Shown: positions 49,474 to 56,009 of the stretch, one piece after another
Layout of the letters: each line of letters opens with the position of its first letter
How positions within the stretch are numbered: the first letter of the stretch is position 1
Virus record (IMG/VR): IMGVR_UViG_3300028920_000002
Coordinates: 62,001-126,000 of that record
From: a virus
DNA length: 64,000 bases
Direction: 5' to 3' (one strand)
Made by a program: the position numbers and the translations under genes
The notes under the pieces: generated by a model
The model's input: the letters and a program-made list of their open reading frames with translations, nothing else
The model's database searches: none
What the model was told of the DNA's origin: nothing

Positions 49474-50593
49474 GTGGGATGGTCGGGGCAAGTCACCCTG
49501 GCTGTACGCAAAGAGCGCTGGTGGCGCCATCAACGTCTGGCGCTGTTGGACTGAGGCGCACGAAGTTGTAGTCGAATGGGGTCAGGAGCACGGTGCCATG
49601 CAGACCGCACGCTTCGAGTGCGAGGGCAAGAACGCTGGCAAGAAGAACGAGACCTCATCGGCAGAGCAGGCCGTCAAGGAGGCCATCGCCAAGTTCAAGA
49701 AGCAGCGCAAGAAGAAGTACTTCCTGTCTTCAGAAGAGGCGAGCACGACGCTCAACATCAAGCCAATGCTGGCCAAGTCGTTCAAGGACCGGAGGGGCAA
49801 GGTGACCTACCCTGCCTACATCCAACCCAAGTTCGATGGCGTGCGTTGCTTCGCCTATCGACCGAATGGGCACAAGAGCTCGGTCATCCTCCAGTCTCGA
49901 GGCGGCGACCCCTACGACGTGGAGCACATTCGAGAAGAGCTGGAGGCGGTGTTGCGTGGAGACACGGTGCTCGACGGCGAGCTGTACATCCACGGCACCA
50001 GCTTGCAGAACATCACCTCGTTGGTGAAGCGTCCCCAACCGGGGAGCATCAAGCTGCAGTTTCACGTCTACGATGTCACCAGTCTGAAAAGCGGAGGCGC
50101 ACAGAGACTACCGTGGCACCAACGTGAGCAGTTGCTGCGCGACTGGTTTCACTACCACAATCGCTTGTTCTACTGTCATTACGTTCGCAGTTGGATTGTG
50201 GACAATGAGCAGCAGGTCAAGGAACATCACGACCGCTTTGTGCAAGGTGGCTACGAAGGTGCCATCATTCGCGCGCAGGATGGCGTCTACAAGTTCGGCC
50301 ACCGTAGCTCGGACCTACTCAAGTACAAGGACTTCCAGGACGCCGAGTTCCCCATCGTCAGCTTCACTACCGGTAAGGGTAAGTTCGCCAACGTGCCCAT
50401 CTTTCGGTGTACTACTGGCGAGGGGAGGGAGTTCGACGTGGCGCCGAAGGGCACCGACGCCGAGCGCGCCGAGATGCTCCGCAATGCGCACAGGCTCATT
50501 GGGGCCCAGCTCACCGTGCGCTTCTTCGATTGGACCGACGACCGCGTGCCCCACTTCCCGGTGGGTGTGTGCATCAGGGAGCCAGGAACGTGA
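49463..50593 (+). CDS. ATP-dependent DNA ligase with N-terminal WGR domain, 376 aa
   Basis: ATG 49463 (ATG 49460 is an alternative), RBS GGAGGAG. Residues about 12-85 form a WGR domain (VWRCWTEAHEVVVEWG). The adenylation motif KFDGVR has its nucleophile at Lys123. Motifs DGELY, FHVYDV, EGAIIR and LLKYKDF follow in order, and an OB-fold ends the protein. It seals nicks in phage DNA. WGR fusion is known in some bacterial and phage ligases and may direct binding to DNA ends. Confidence 0.92.
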   Translation: MTHEWDGRGKSPWLYAKSAGGAINVWRCWTEAHEVVVEWGQEHGAMQTARFECEGKNAGKKNETSSAEQAVKEAIAKFKKQRKKKYFLSSEEASTTLNIKPMLAKSFKDRRGKVTYPAYIQPKFDGVRCFAYRPNGHKSSVILQSRGGDPYDVEHIREELEAVLRGDTVLDGELYIHGTSLQNITSLVKRPQPGSIKLQFHVYDVTSLKSGGAQRLPWHQREQLLRDWFHYHNRLFYCHYVRSWIVDNEQQVKEHHDRFVQGGYEGAIIRAQDGVYKFGHRSSDLLKYKDFQDAEFPIVSFTTGKGKFANVPIFRCTTGEGREFDVAPKGTDAERAEMLRNAHRLIGAQLTVRFFDWTDDRVPHFPVGVCIREPGT

Positions 50594-50605
50594 AGGTCGT
50601 CTGAG

Positions 50606-51022
50606 ATGAACGAAATGGCGGAGAAGTTGGAGAAGATGTCCAACGACCTAGACGAGTTGGGTTTTCCGACGAAGGTGAAGATGGATGTAGACGCAGCTGA
50701 AGGTGTGTACCTGGTGTTCGCAAAGATACGGGCGCCCAACGGCACACTACTCGAGGTGTACGTGGAGCTGGACCAAGAGAAGGGCCGCAAGCTCTTCAGC
50801 GAGCTCACCGCCCAGCAGCTGTTGGAGGGTCAGCCCGTGCTGCCGCCCGGCATGCGGCGCTACACCCCGGCGCCGCCCGCGGGTGAGGTACACCTCACCG
50901 GTGATGTACACATCAAGGACGGAGACGTCCTGGAGCTCAAGGAGGGCGAGGCCCACATCGTGGACGCCAGGGGCAACCGCTTCAAGGTCAGCTCGGACAA
51001 CAAGCTGAAGATTATGACTTGA
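50606..51022 (+). CDS. Hypothetical protein, 138 aa
   Basis: ATG 50606. N-terminal helix, then beta-rich domain; the C-terminal 45 residues carry a two-fold repeat of short turns (VHLTGDVHIKDGDVLELKEGEAHI). Terminated by a hairpin at 51031. Family not recognised. Confidence 0.65.
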   Translation: MNEMAEKLEKMSNDLDELGFPTKVKMDVDAAEGVYLVFAKIRAPNGTLLEVYVELDQEKGRKLFSELTAQQLLEGQPVLPPGMRRYTPAPPAGEVHLTGDVHIKDGDVLELKEGEAHIVDARGNRFKVSSDNKLKIMT

Positions 51023-51030
51023 GGCTACAG

Positions 51031-51054
51031 AAAGCGCACCCGAGGGCGCGCTTT
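51031..51054 (+). terminator. Terminator hairpin
   Basis: AAAGCGC / GCGCTTT stem with a GC-rich loop, 8 nt after the stop at 51022, followed by CCTAGC. Confidence 0.7.
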
Positions 51055-51055
51055 C

Positions 51056-51411
51056 CTAGCCCTCAATTGTCGTGCCCGAACCGAGGGCTAAAAGACGAAC
51101 GCCGCAACCCAGAGGTCACGGCGCCCGCCCCAAGGAGACGAACTTCAGAGTCGGCGAGAGGATGACAAGGGCTGATGTTTCAACGCTGAGTGCTTGATGC
51201 TCAGTGCTGAGGGCTGCCCTGACTGAGGGCTGAGAGCTGCCTGCTTCCATCCCGCTTCTACGCCGAAGCTCCACGAGACGTCGGTGTCGGAACCGATATG
51301 AGTCAGGTCTTCTCATGTTTCACCTTAACAAGGTGAGTGCCCTTTGCCGGGGCGGCGGTACTTGACGTTGTACCCACGCCTCTCGCTCCCTCGTCCGTCC
51401 GTTCCAAGGTC
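51056..51411 (+). ncRNA. 355-bp non-coding region, possible transcript
   Basis: No convincing gene on either strand. At 51057-51093 a promoter-like sequence reads CTAGCCCTCAA, 16 nt, GAGGGCTAAAAG, one base from the GGGATAA consensus. It also forms an 8-bp inverted repeat (TAGCCCTC / GAGGGCTA). Between about 51180 and 51240 the string GCTGAG recurs several times (direct and inverted), which could fold. The region abuts the convergent gene ending at 51412. A small RNA is possible; without a clear terminator this is weak. Confidence 0.3.
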
Positions 51412-52008
51412 CTAGACCAGCGTTGTGTGATTCGCTGCTTCGAGCAACGCGTTGAGCTGGTCGAAGGCGGACTGCGCCTTCTCGAGCGCCTCGGTGGCGT
51501 CGTTGATGGTGACCTCGCTGACCACCGAGTACTTTTCGGTGGCGGGCACGCGCTCCGGGCGCTTCCGACCCTTGTCGTCAGCCACCATCTGAATCTTGGT
51601 GGTCTCACGCTCCAGGTTGGTGATGCGCTTGGCCCGGATGCCGTTCTGCCCGTAGCGGGCCTCGTCGTCGGTGGTCGCCGTGTCGAGCAGCGCCTTGTTG
51701 CTGGCGCAGGCACCCTTCAACTCGGCCAGGACGCGCAGGCATCGAGCCAGCGTCATCTTCTTGCCGTTGTAGGTGACGTGGGCCTTACCATTGGCCTCGG
51801 CGATGCGCGCTGCCAGGTCCACCAGCTCTTCACGAAGCGGCGTCACCTTGGACAAGCACTGCGTGTACGAGAACGCAGGTTCCTTGCCTTTCTCGTAGAC
51901 CACGGAAGCAGCCAGGCGCGTCTGCCACGTCTGCAGCTCACCCTTGATGCGGGAGATGCGACGGAGGGCCTGGGAGACGGTCATCTTCTTGGAAGTCTTT
52001 GGTGCCAT
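51412..52008 (-). CDS. Helical protein, 198 aa
   Basis: ATG 52008, RBS AAAGGAG, behind a GGGATAA promoter. Almost entirely helical. The pattern of TVSQALRRISRIKGEL, GKKMTLARCLRVLAELKG and a central RYGQNGI segment, then two more helices, recalls the DIP1984-like/DUF6847 helical family, but the match is not strong. Function unknown. Confidence 0.65.
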   Translation of the reverse strand: MAPKTSKKMTVSQALRRISRIKGELQTWQTRLAASVVYEKGKEPAFSYTQCLSKVTPLREELVDLAARIAEANGKAHVTYNGKKMTLARCLRVLAELKGACASNKALLDTATTDDEARYGQNGIRAKRITNLERETTKIQMVADDKGRKRPERVPATEKYSVVSEVTINDATEALEKAQSAFDQLNALLEAANHTTLV

Positions 52009-52037
52009 GTGAATGCTCCTTTTCCAGTCCACAGTCG

Positions 52038-52044
52038 TTATCCC
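52038..52044 (-). promoter_or_regulatory. GGGATAA-type promoter, minus strand
   Basis: Minus strand: TAGCTGCAAAAA, 13 nt, GGGATAACG, then ACTGTGGA. Confidence 0.8.
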
Positions 52045-52087
52045 CACAATCGGTACGTTTTTGCAGCTAACAGAGAGGAGCTTGCGC

Positions 52088-52549
52088 TCAACTCTCTGCC
52101 CCCAGCTCACGGCACTGAGGGAACTTCTTCACGACGGCCATCCAGATGCGCTTCAGCGCCCGCCTCTCGTCCGGGTCTTGCACCGGGTTCTCATCTTCGT
52201 CGTAGGCTTGGTTGTCGATGAGCCAGTACGAGAAGTCGTCGACCCCGTCGTCCTCCGGCCAGAACGGATGAGCGCTGACGTAGTAACCGCCGGCCTCACG
52301 CGTGGCGCGATAGAGACACAGTTCGAGACCACCGGGAGCCTTCAGGTCGACGCAGTGGACCGGGGGCTTCTCGTTCTTGTAGTCGTCGATGACCCCGTGG
52401 GGGTACTGGCTCAACTCGCAGAGCTCTGCAGCGTCCACGATGGCGAGGCACAGCCGCAGCTTCTCTTCGAGGGTGGGCTCCCCGCGCTGCACCAGGAACC
52501 ACTTTTTCCGAACGTCCTGCACCAGTTGCGGTGTGAGGTTTTCTTGCAT
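52088..52549 (-). CDS. Hypothetical protein, 153 aa
   Basis: ATG 52549, RBS AAAGGAG. Acidic alpha/beta with Cys scattered (LCLAIVDAAELCEL), an HPFWPEDD segment and no known motif. Monocistronic behind its own GGGATAA promoter. Confidence 0.65.
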   Translation of the reverse strand: MQENLTPQLVQDVRKKWFLVQRGEPTLEEKLRLCLAIVDAAELCELSQYPHGVIDDYKNEKPPVHCVDLKAPGGLELCLYRATREAGGYYVSAHPFWPEDDGVDDFSYWLIDNQAYDEDENPVQDPDERRALKRIWMAVVKKFPQCRELGAES

Positions 52550-52572
52550 CGTGCTCTCCTTTTCCGTCTCTG

Positions 52573-52579
52573 TTATCCC
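52573..52579 (-). promoter_or_regulatory. GGGATAA-type promoter, minus strand
   Basis: Minus strand: GGAAAA, 15 nt, GGGATAACA, then GAGACGGAAAAGGAG. Confidence 0.75.
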
Positions 52580-52717
52580 TGAAAAGTCACCGTCTTTTCC
52601 GGGGACGGTTGGCAGCACGTTCTCTGACAGATAGACTTCTGCCTATGTTCTTCGCCCACCTCCGTCAGTGGCTCGGCATAGGCGCGCGGGTTGCGCCCGC
52701 CAGCAACGGAGGACTGC

Positions 52718-52909
52718 ATGCATCACAAGCGAGGGAAGCCGAAGAACGCGCGGGCCGGTTGCCTGCTCTGCAAGCCGCACAAGGCCAATGGCGTTGGCAA
52801 GCTCAACCAGGCCAAGCCCAGTCTGCGCAGGACCCTGCAGGAAGACTATGGAGGAAGGGCCCAGAAGGGCTGGAAGTTCACCCTCAACAAAGGTGGCATC
52901 CCCGGATAG
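52718..52909 (+). CDS. Small basic protein of the HKRGKPKN type, 63 aa
   Basis: ATG 52718, RBS CGGAGG. The start HHKRGKPKNARAGCLLCKPHK has one CxxC and a strongly basic surface; I recognise this short motif from small bacterial and phage proteins of unknown function. The leader contains a GC-rich hairpin (GGCGCGCGGG / GCGCCCGCC). Nucleic-acid binding is inferred from charge. Confidence 0.7.
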   Translation: MHHKRGKPKNARAGCLLCKPHKANGVGKLNQAKPSLRRTLQEDYGGRAQKGWKFTLNKGGIPG

Positions 52910-52995
52910 GGGTTGACAGGCTCGAACGGCTGGTTAGGCTAACGAACATGACCTGTCGACTTTGACAGTCAGACCGCTTCGGCGGGTATCCAGAG

Positions 52996-53046
52996 AGCCC
53001 TAGACGCTGCCATCAAGGCTCGGCAACAGCGTCCAGGGCTTTCTTG
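52996..53046 (+). terminator. Terminator hairpin
   Basis: AGCCCT-ag-ACGCTG pairs with CAGCGT-cc-AGGGCT (12 bp with small internal loop), followed by TTCTTG, between the small basic gene and the tRNAs. Confidence 0.75.
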
Positions 53047-53051
53047 CATTT

Positions 53052-53126
53052 GCGGGTGTACCTCAGCTGGCAGAGGGCCGGGCGTAAAGAACCCGGACGT
53101 CGGTGGTTCGAGCCCATCCACCCGCG
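53052..53126 (+). tRNA. tRNA with 9-nt anticodon loop (TAAAGAA)
   Basis: Perfect 7-bp acceptor (53052-58 with 53119-25), 4-bp D stem CCTC/GAGG with GG in the loop, 5-bp anticodon stem CCGGG/CCCGG, and T stem with loop TTCGAGC. The anticodon loop is CGTAAAGAA, nine nucleotides rather than seven. If a C-A pair closes it, a seven-nt loop GTAAAGA would present AAA after U33. No CCA is encoded. Amino acid identity is not assignable. Confidence 0.8.
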
Positions 53127-53130
53127 CTAG

Positions 53131-53204
53131 GGGCGGTTAGCTCAATGGCAGAGCAGCAGGACTAAAGAATCTGCAGGCTGCGAGTTCAAGTCTCGCACCG
53201 CCCC
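53131..53204 (+). tRNA. tRNA with 9-nt anticodon loop (TAAAGAA)
   Basis: Acceptor GGGCGGT/ACCGCCC, D stem GCTC/GAGC, T stem GCGAG/CTCGC with loop TTCAAGT. Anticodon stem GCAGG/TCTGC encloses ACTAAAGAA, again nine nt. G53130 could pair with C53204 as an eighth acceptor pair. The body differs from the first tRNA but the loop ends in the same TAAAGAA. No CCA encoded. Confidence 0.8.
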
Positions 53205-53212
53205 CTAGGAGT

Positions 53213-53292
53213 GCGAGCACCGGGTGTTTCATGACGAACAAAGAATCAAATCGCGTCCTGGGCTCTCCCCAGGCACCATGCCCGGTGCTCGC
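53213..53292 (+). ncRNA. Structured RNA between tRNAs and the peptidyl-tRNA hydrolase gene
   Basis: A perfect 12-bp stem (GCGAGCACCGGG / CCCGGTGCTCGC) closes an inner region with a second hairpin CCTGGG/CCCAGG (53257-53273) and a short GACG/CGTC stem around AACAAAGAATC. It carries the same AAAGAA string as the two tRNA anticodon loops. It lacks a T-loop, so it is not a normal tRNA. It ends beside the RBS of the gene at 53305 and may be a leader or tRNA-like decoy. Confidence 0.6.
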
Positions 53293-53304
53293 AGGAGTGT
53301 AACC

Positions 53305-53631
53305 ATGAACAAGCTGTACGTCATCATCAGGAATGACCTCGAGCCAGGTCTGCAAGCTGCTCAGGCTTGCCATGCCCTGCGGCTCTTCGTGGAAGAGCAC
53401 AGGCTCGAGGAGAATGAGTGGTATCGCTTCAGCAACAACATCGTGGTGTTGCAGATACCCTCCAAGGAAGCGCTAATGGAGCTCGCCTACAAGGCTACCT
53501 GCGACGACATCCCGGTGAGCATCTTCAAGGAGCCGGATGTCGATGACGAGCCCACTGCCATCGCCATCCTCGGACGTGGGGCTAAGAAGATGGTCAGCCA
53601 TCTTCCCCTCGCCTTGCGACGAGCGGCATGA
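53305..53631 (+). CDS. Peptidyl-tRNA hydrolase 2-like protein, 108 aa
   Basis: ATG 53305, RBS GCAGGAG. The start KLYVIIRNDLEPGLQAAQACHALRLF follows the Pth2 pattern (K-x-Y-V-V-R-x-D-L-x-x-G-x-x-A-A-Q-x-x-H-A) with His23; strands and the C-terminal GP-like glycine follow. Pth2 releases peptides from tRNA. Placement right after the tRNAs fits a role in tRNA recycling. Confidence 0.8.
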   Translation: MNKLYVIIRNDLEPGLQAAQACHALRLFVEEHRLEENEWYRFSNNIVVLQIPSKEALMELAYKATCDDIPVSIFKEPDVDDEPTAIAILGRGAKKMVSHLPLALRRAA

Positions 53632-53633
53632 GT

Positions 53634-53783
53634 GGCCTCCCCGTAGACGAGCCTGGCATGGATGGGGAGGCCATCATCCATGCGTCGTTAGAGACAGTGG
53701 CAGGCTCGACCATCCACTGAATCCCGTACTTGGATGATTCGGCGTACGGGTACCTGTCAGGTACAATTCCTGACTCCACTATT
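53634..53783 (-). ncRNA. Four-hairpin small RNA candidate, minus strand
   Basis: Behind a GGTATAACA promoter (53785-53791) there is no good gene but a row of perfect inverted repeats. They are GTACCTG/CAGGTAC (53750-53764), CCCGTAC/GTACGGG (53723-53750), CAGTGG/CCACTG (53695-53719) and GGCCTCCCC/GGGGAGGCC (53634-53672). The last also serves as terminator for the plus-strand Pth2 gene. A transcript of about 140 nt would be fully structured. The 15-bp palindrome at 53750-53764 could instead be an operator. Confidence 0.5.
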
Positions 53784-53784
53784 G

Positions 53785-53791
53785 TTATACC
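53785..53791 (-). promoter_or_regulatory. GGGATAA-type promoter (GGTATAA), minus strand
   Basis: Minus strand: CTAGCCATACAA, 15 nt, GGTATAACA, then ATAGTGGAG. A terminator-like inverted repeat GTGGAAGA/TCTTCCAC lies just upstream (53818-53848). Confidence 0.7.
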
Positions 53792-53817
53792 GGAAGTAGC
53801 ACTCAATTGTATGGCTA

Positions 53818-53848
53818 GTGGAAGAGGAGCTTGCGCCCATCTTCCACC
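53818..53848 (-). terminator. Terminator hairpin after the 53851 gene
   Basis: GTGGAAGA/TCTTCCAC 8-bp stem next to the stop of the minus-strand gene at 53851, followed by CTAGC. Confidence 0.55.
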
Positions 53849-53850
53849 GC

Positions 53851-54120
53851 TCAGTTCGGCGGCTCATCGTCGGTCTTGTGGACCAGGCGCAGCACCGTCG
53901 CCGGCTCTGGGGGCCTGAGCCCCATGTCCACGGCCACCTTGCGTAGTGCACTCAACGCGTCATCCAGGGAGCGGTTGGACCTGTCGAGCATGCTCTTCAT
54001 CTCGTCCATGAGCTCCTTGTCGTTCTCCCACTGGCGCTTGCGCCCGTAGCCGTAGGCGGCGAAGCTGGCGCCAAGCACCAGGCTGACCGTCCCGAAGACG
54101 GTCCATCCGAGATGCGTCAT
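53851..54120 (-). CDS. Small membrane-anchored coiled-coil protein, 89 aa
   Basis: ATG 54120, RBS GGGAGG. One N-terminal membrane span (about 6-24), then a helical charged region (DKELMDEMKSMLDRSNRSLDDAL) and a Pro-containing tail. Signal-anchor plus periplasmic helix resembles inner-membrane spanins in layout only. Overlaps the upstream stop. Confidence 0.6.
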   Translation of the reverse strand: MTHLGWTVFGTVSLVLGASFAAYGYGRKRQWENDKELMDEMKSMLDRSNRSLDDALSALRKVAVDMGLRPPEPATVLRLVHKTDDEPPN

Positions 54121-54305
54121 GCCGACCTCCCTTCTGTTCGACGGCGGTTCATGCCCCGCAGTTCCATCTCGCACTCGATGGCGCGTAGGCGCTCCTGCTC
54201 TTCCCAGTTGAGACCGCTCTCCCCGCGACGGCGGCGCAGGTTGCGTGCTTCCATCGCCAGCTCCCTACGCTTCATCAGGAGCGGCTTCATGGCGAACTGC
54301 ATCAT
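54117..54305 (-). CDS. Basic helical protein, 62 aa
   Basis: ATG 54305 behind AAGGTG; ATG 54326 is an alternative. Met/Arg/Glu-rich helix throughout, no aromatic cluster. Stop overlaps the next ATG (ATGA). Function unknown. Confidence 0.55.
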   Translation of the reverse strand: MMQFAMKPLLMKRRELAMEARNLRRRRGESGLNWEEQERLRAIECEMELRGMNRRRTEGRSA

Positions 54306-54573
54306 GGCTTTCACCTTCCTTCCCATTCTGTAGCCAGGAGATGAGGTCAGGTAACAGCTCGAGCTGTTCTTGCCTGGACGCCCTGGCCAGCATCAGCAGC
54401 TCCCGAGCCACGAGAGTCGCTGCGCGCACGCACGCAGCTCTCCTGGTCAGGCGAATGCTGCCACTCTTCTCATCTACCACGACCTCGCACTCCAGCGGGT
54501 CGTAGGGATGCTGACACCAGATGCGTAGACCATCAGCGGTGCGCGCCGCATACAGAGTCGTGCTGTTTGTCAT
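54265..54573 (-). CDS. Hypothetical protein, 102 aa
   Basis: ATG 54573, RBS AAGGAGAGG, behind a GGGATAA promoter. Beta-rich first half (ECEVVVDEKSGSIRL) and helical second half; overlaps the next gene by about 40 nt. No family recognised. Confidence 0.65.
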   Translation of the reverse strand: MTNSTTLYAARTADGLRIWCQHPYDPLECEVVVDEKSGSIRLTRRAACVRAATLVARELLMLARASRQEQLELLPDLISWLQNGKEGESHDAVRHEAAPDEA

Positions 54574-54595
54574 CGGACCTCTCCTTCCAACACTT

Positions 54596-54602
54596 TTATC
54601 CC
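54596..54602 (-). promoter_or_regulatory. GGGATAA-type promoter, minus strand
   Basis: Minus strand: TAGCCCTCAA, 16 nt, GGGATAAAA, then GTGTTGGA. Confidence 0.75.
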
Positions 54603-54881
54603 CGAAAGGCTCGTGGAATTGAGGGCTAAAACGAGCGCTCCACCCGCCACGGGGAGCTGCTCGTATCCCTGCCCTTCATGCAGGAGTTCGACTGGCTGTG
54701 CTCCCTCCGGTTCAGGCGGGGGAGCCGCCGTCCTACCCTGTGGTCTCGCCTGCGCTTGTTTCGCGCAGGTCCCCACTCACGTGCGGGTGGTCGCACACGG
54801 CCGAGTATCCCTCTCGGCGGGGGCCGTGCCCCGGACCCGTATGTCGGTCCGTGGGGTCTTACCGATTTGTATCCGTCCTCC
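54603..54881 (-). other. Structured intergenic region, no confident gene
   Basis: About 280 bp between minus-strand genes. It contains a perfect hairpin CCTGCGC/GCGCAGG (about 54752-54773) and other short GC-rich inverted repeats around 54720 and 54820. One frame (54570-54776) reaches exactly to the next start but reads through the promoter and is not convincing. An RNA element is possible. Confidence 0.35.
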
Positions 54882-55088
54882 TCAGTGGGGTAGCCGGTGT
54901 GGCATGTCCATCAGGAGAGAACCACTGCGCATTGCTGCCAGGCGGTCCTGCCGACGACGAGCGTTGTTGCTCTCTTCCTCTTCCTCCATGAGGTCGAGGA
55001 CGAGCTCACGCTCCTCTTCGGTTTCCGCGCCCAGGAGCTCAGACACAGCAGCCGCCCGACGGAGTTTCCACTGCAGCGGGGTTGCCAT
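54882..55088 (-). CDS. Acidic helical protein, 68 aa
   Basis: ATG 55088, RBS TGGAGGAAG. Leading basic helix (LQWKLRRAAA) followed by an acidic stretch (ETEEERELVLDLMEEEEE) and basic tail. It has a 110-nt leader with GC-rich hairpins after its promoter at 55218. Function unknown. Confidence 0.6.
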   Translation of the reverse strand: MATPLQWKLRRAAAVSELLGAETEEERELVLDLMEEEEESNNARRRQDRLAAMRSGSLLMDMPHRLPH

Positions 55089-55217
55089 GCACTTCCTCCA
55101 GTGCACTTTGCTTCCCGAAGTTGACCGTCCACTCTCGTGGCTTCGGGGAGGGGACTATTCCCCTTCGCGCTGCGGGCCGCGCAGCGCAGGTCAGAAGGTC
55201 TTCTCCTTCTACTATTC

Positions 55218-55224
55218 TTATCCC
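55218..55224 (-). promoter_or_regulatory. GGGATAA-type promoter, minus strand
   Basis: Minus strand: CTAGCTGCAAAA, 14 nt, GGGATAAGA, then ATAGTAGAAGGAG. Long leader (about 110 nt) before ATG 55088 with hairpins GCGCTGCG/CGCAGCGC and GGGGA/TCCCC. Confidence 0.8.
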
Positions 55225-55252
55225 GTAACAGCCCCCAATTTTGCAGCTAGTG

Positions 55253-55277
55253 AAACGGGCGCTGGGCACCCGTTTCG
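55253..55277 (-). terminator. Terminator hairpin
   Basis: GAAACGGG/CCCGTTTC 8-bp stem with a 9-nt loop, between the gene ending at 55326 and the next promoter; CTAGC follows directly. Confidence 0.7.
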
Positions 55278-55325
55278 TTCTGCGGGAGCTCACGAAGAGC
55301 TCGACCTGCAGTGTTGGCAGACGTA

Positions 55326-55736
55326 CTACATCTGCCTGTAGAGCTGTTCCACCTCCATCTCGAGGCTCAGTCGCAGACAGGTGCCGGGGGTGGTGATGGC
55401 ACGCCCGAAGGTGTCCAGCATCTCGTCGATGTCGCGCATGTGCCACCATGAGCCCAGCACCTCGGTGGCGGTCTGCGGAGTCTCGGGGTCGCGCTCGTCG
55501 AAGAGCAGGCCGTGGAAGTTCGGCAGCACGACGACCCCGCTCTGCTCCTTGAGCGACTCCCTGAGGGCGTTGGTGAGCCGCGCGATTATGAGCCGACGTG
55601 CGTACCGCGAAGTGGCTCCGTGGCCGACCCGCTTCTGCACGGGTTCGACCATGGCCCTCTCGTAGACCGCCTCAGCGGCGCGCTCGATGTCGGTGTGGGT
55701 GACGGTGAAGATTTGAATCCTGGGAATGCGGAACAT
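55326..55736 (-). CDS. Hypothetical protein, 136 aa
   Basis: ATG 55736, RBS AGAGAGGA. A beta strand (RIQIFTVTHTDIERA) and helices; a WWHMRDID segment and several Arg-rich stretches. No family recognised. Own promoter and terminator. Confidence 0.65.
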   Translation of the reverse strand: MFRIPRIQIFTVTHTDIERAAEAVYERAMVEPVQKRVGHGATSRYARRLIIARLTNALRESLKEQSGVVVLPNFHGLLFDERDPETPQTATEVLGSWWHMRDIDEMLDTFGRAITTPGTCLRLSLEMEVEQLYRQM

Positions 55737-55760
55737 GACTGTCCTCTCTTTCCAATACTC

Positions 55761-55767
55761 TTATCCC
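55761..55767 (-). promoter_or_regulatory. GGGATAA-type promoter, minus strand
   Basis: Minus strand: CTAGCCATCAAAA, 14 nt, GGGATAAGA, then GTATTGGA; the clearest full copy of the element. Confidence 0.85.
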
Positions 55768-55795
55768 CGAACCGTCGATGATTTTGATGGCTAGC

Positions 55796-55818
55796 GAACG
55801 ACTCACGAGGAGTCGTTC
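55796..55818 (-). terminator. Terminator hairpin overlapping a stop codon
   Basis: Perfect 9-bp stem GAACGACTC/GAGTCGTTC with 5-nt loop; it spans the last codons and stop of the minus-strand gene at 55803 and is followed by CTAGC and the promoter at 55761. Confidence 0.75.
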
Positions 55819-56009
55819 GGCAGACCATTGAAGAGCTTAGGTACTTCGCACTCTTCCTCGCCTGCATCGCACGTCATACAAATCCACTGTCGGTCGGTGC
55901 ACCCCCGTGGGCAGTACCACTCCAGGCTGATGCGTACACAGGGCAGACCCATCTTTCCTGAGACGACTTCCTTCTCGACAGTGAACGGCTTGCCCGGTTT
56001 GCGATTCAT
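55803..56009 (-). CDS. Cys-rich zinc-binding protein, 68 aa
   Basis: ATG 56009 (ATGA overlap). Six Cys in a short stretch (one in GLPC, CPRGC, CMTC, EEC) suggest zinc binding, with basic N-terminus. Last gene of a three-gene unit starting at 56754. Confidence 0.65.
   Translation of the reverse strand: MNRKPGKPFTVEKEVVSGKMGLPCVRISLEWYCPRGCTDRQWICMTCDAGEEECEVPKLFNGLPNDSS

Noticed and set aside
51180-51240. CRISPR-like or tandem repeat array of GCTGAG
   Set aside because: The units are only six nt and irregularly spaced; there are no spacers of constant length.
51116-51316. Minus-strand small gene in the 51-kb gap
   Set aside because: Arg/Ser-rich composition, no RBS and no promoter on that strand.
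51303-51713. Arg/Thr-rich minus-strand frame
   Set aside because: It is a shadow of the convincing gene 51412-52008 in the same orientation.
53213-53292. A third tRNA next to the two tRNAs
   Set aside because: It has a long acceptor-like stem but no T-loop (TTCRAnY), no D-loop GG and no seven-nt anticodon loop, so I list it as a structured RNA only.
53594-53806. Minus-strand gene across the four hairpins
   Set aside because: Its first start lies upstream of the promoter, and after the promoter only an ATT codon is available; the perfect hairpins suggest an RNA instead.
54570-54776. Minus-strand gene ending 4 nt into the next start
   Set aside because: It reads through the GGGATAA promoter and hairpins and has low-complexity Pro/Gly sequence; the overlap fits but is not enough.
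55039-55449. His/Arg-rich minus-strand frame
   Set aside because: Crosses a terminator and promoter and overlaps the well-supported gene 55326-55736.
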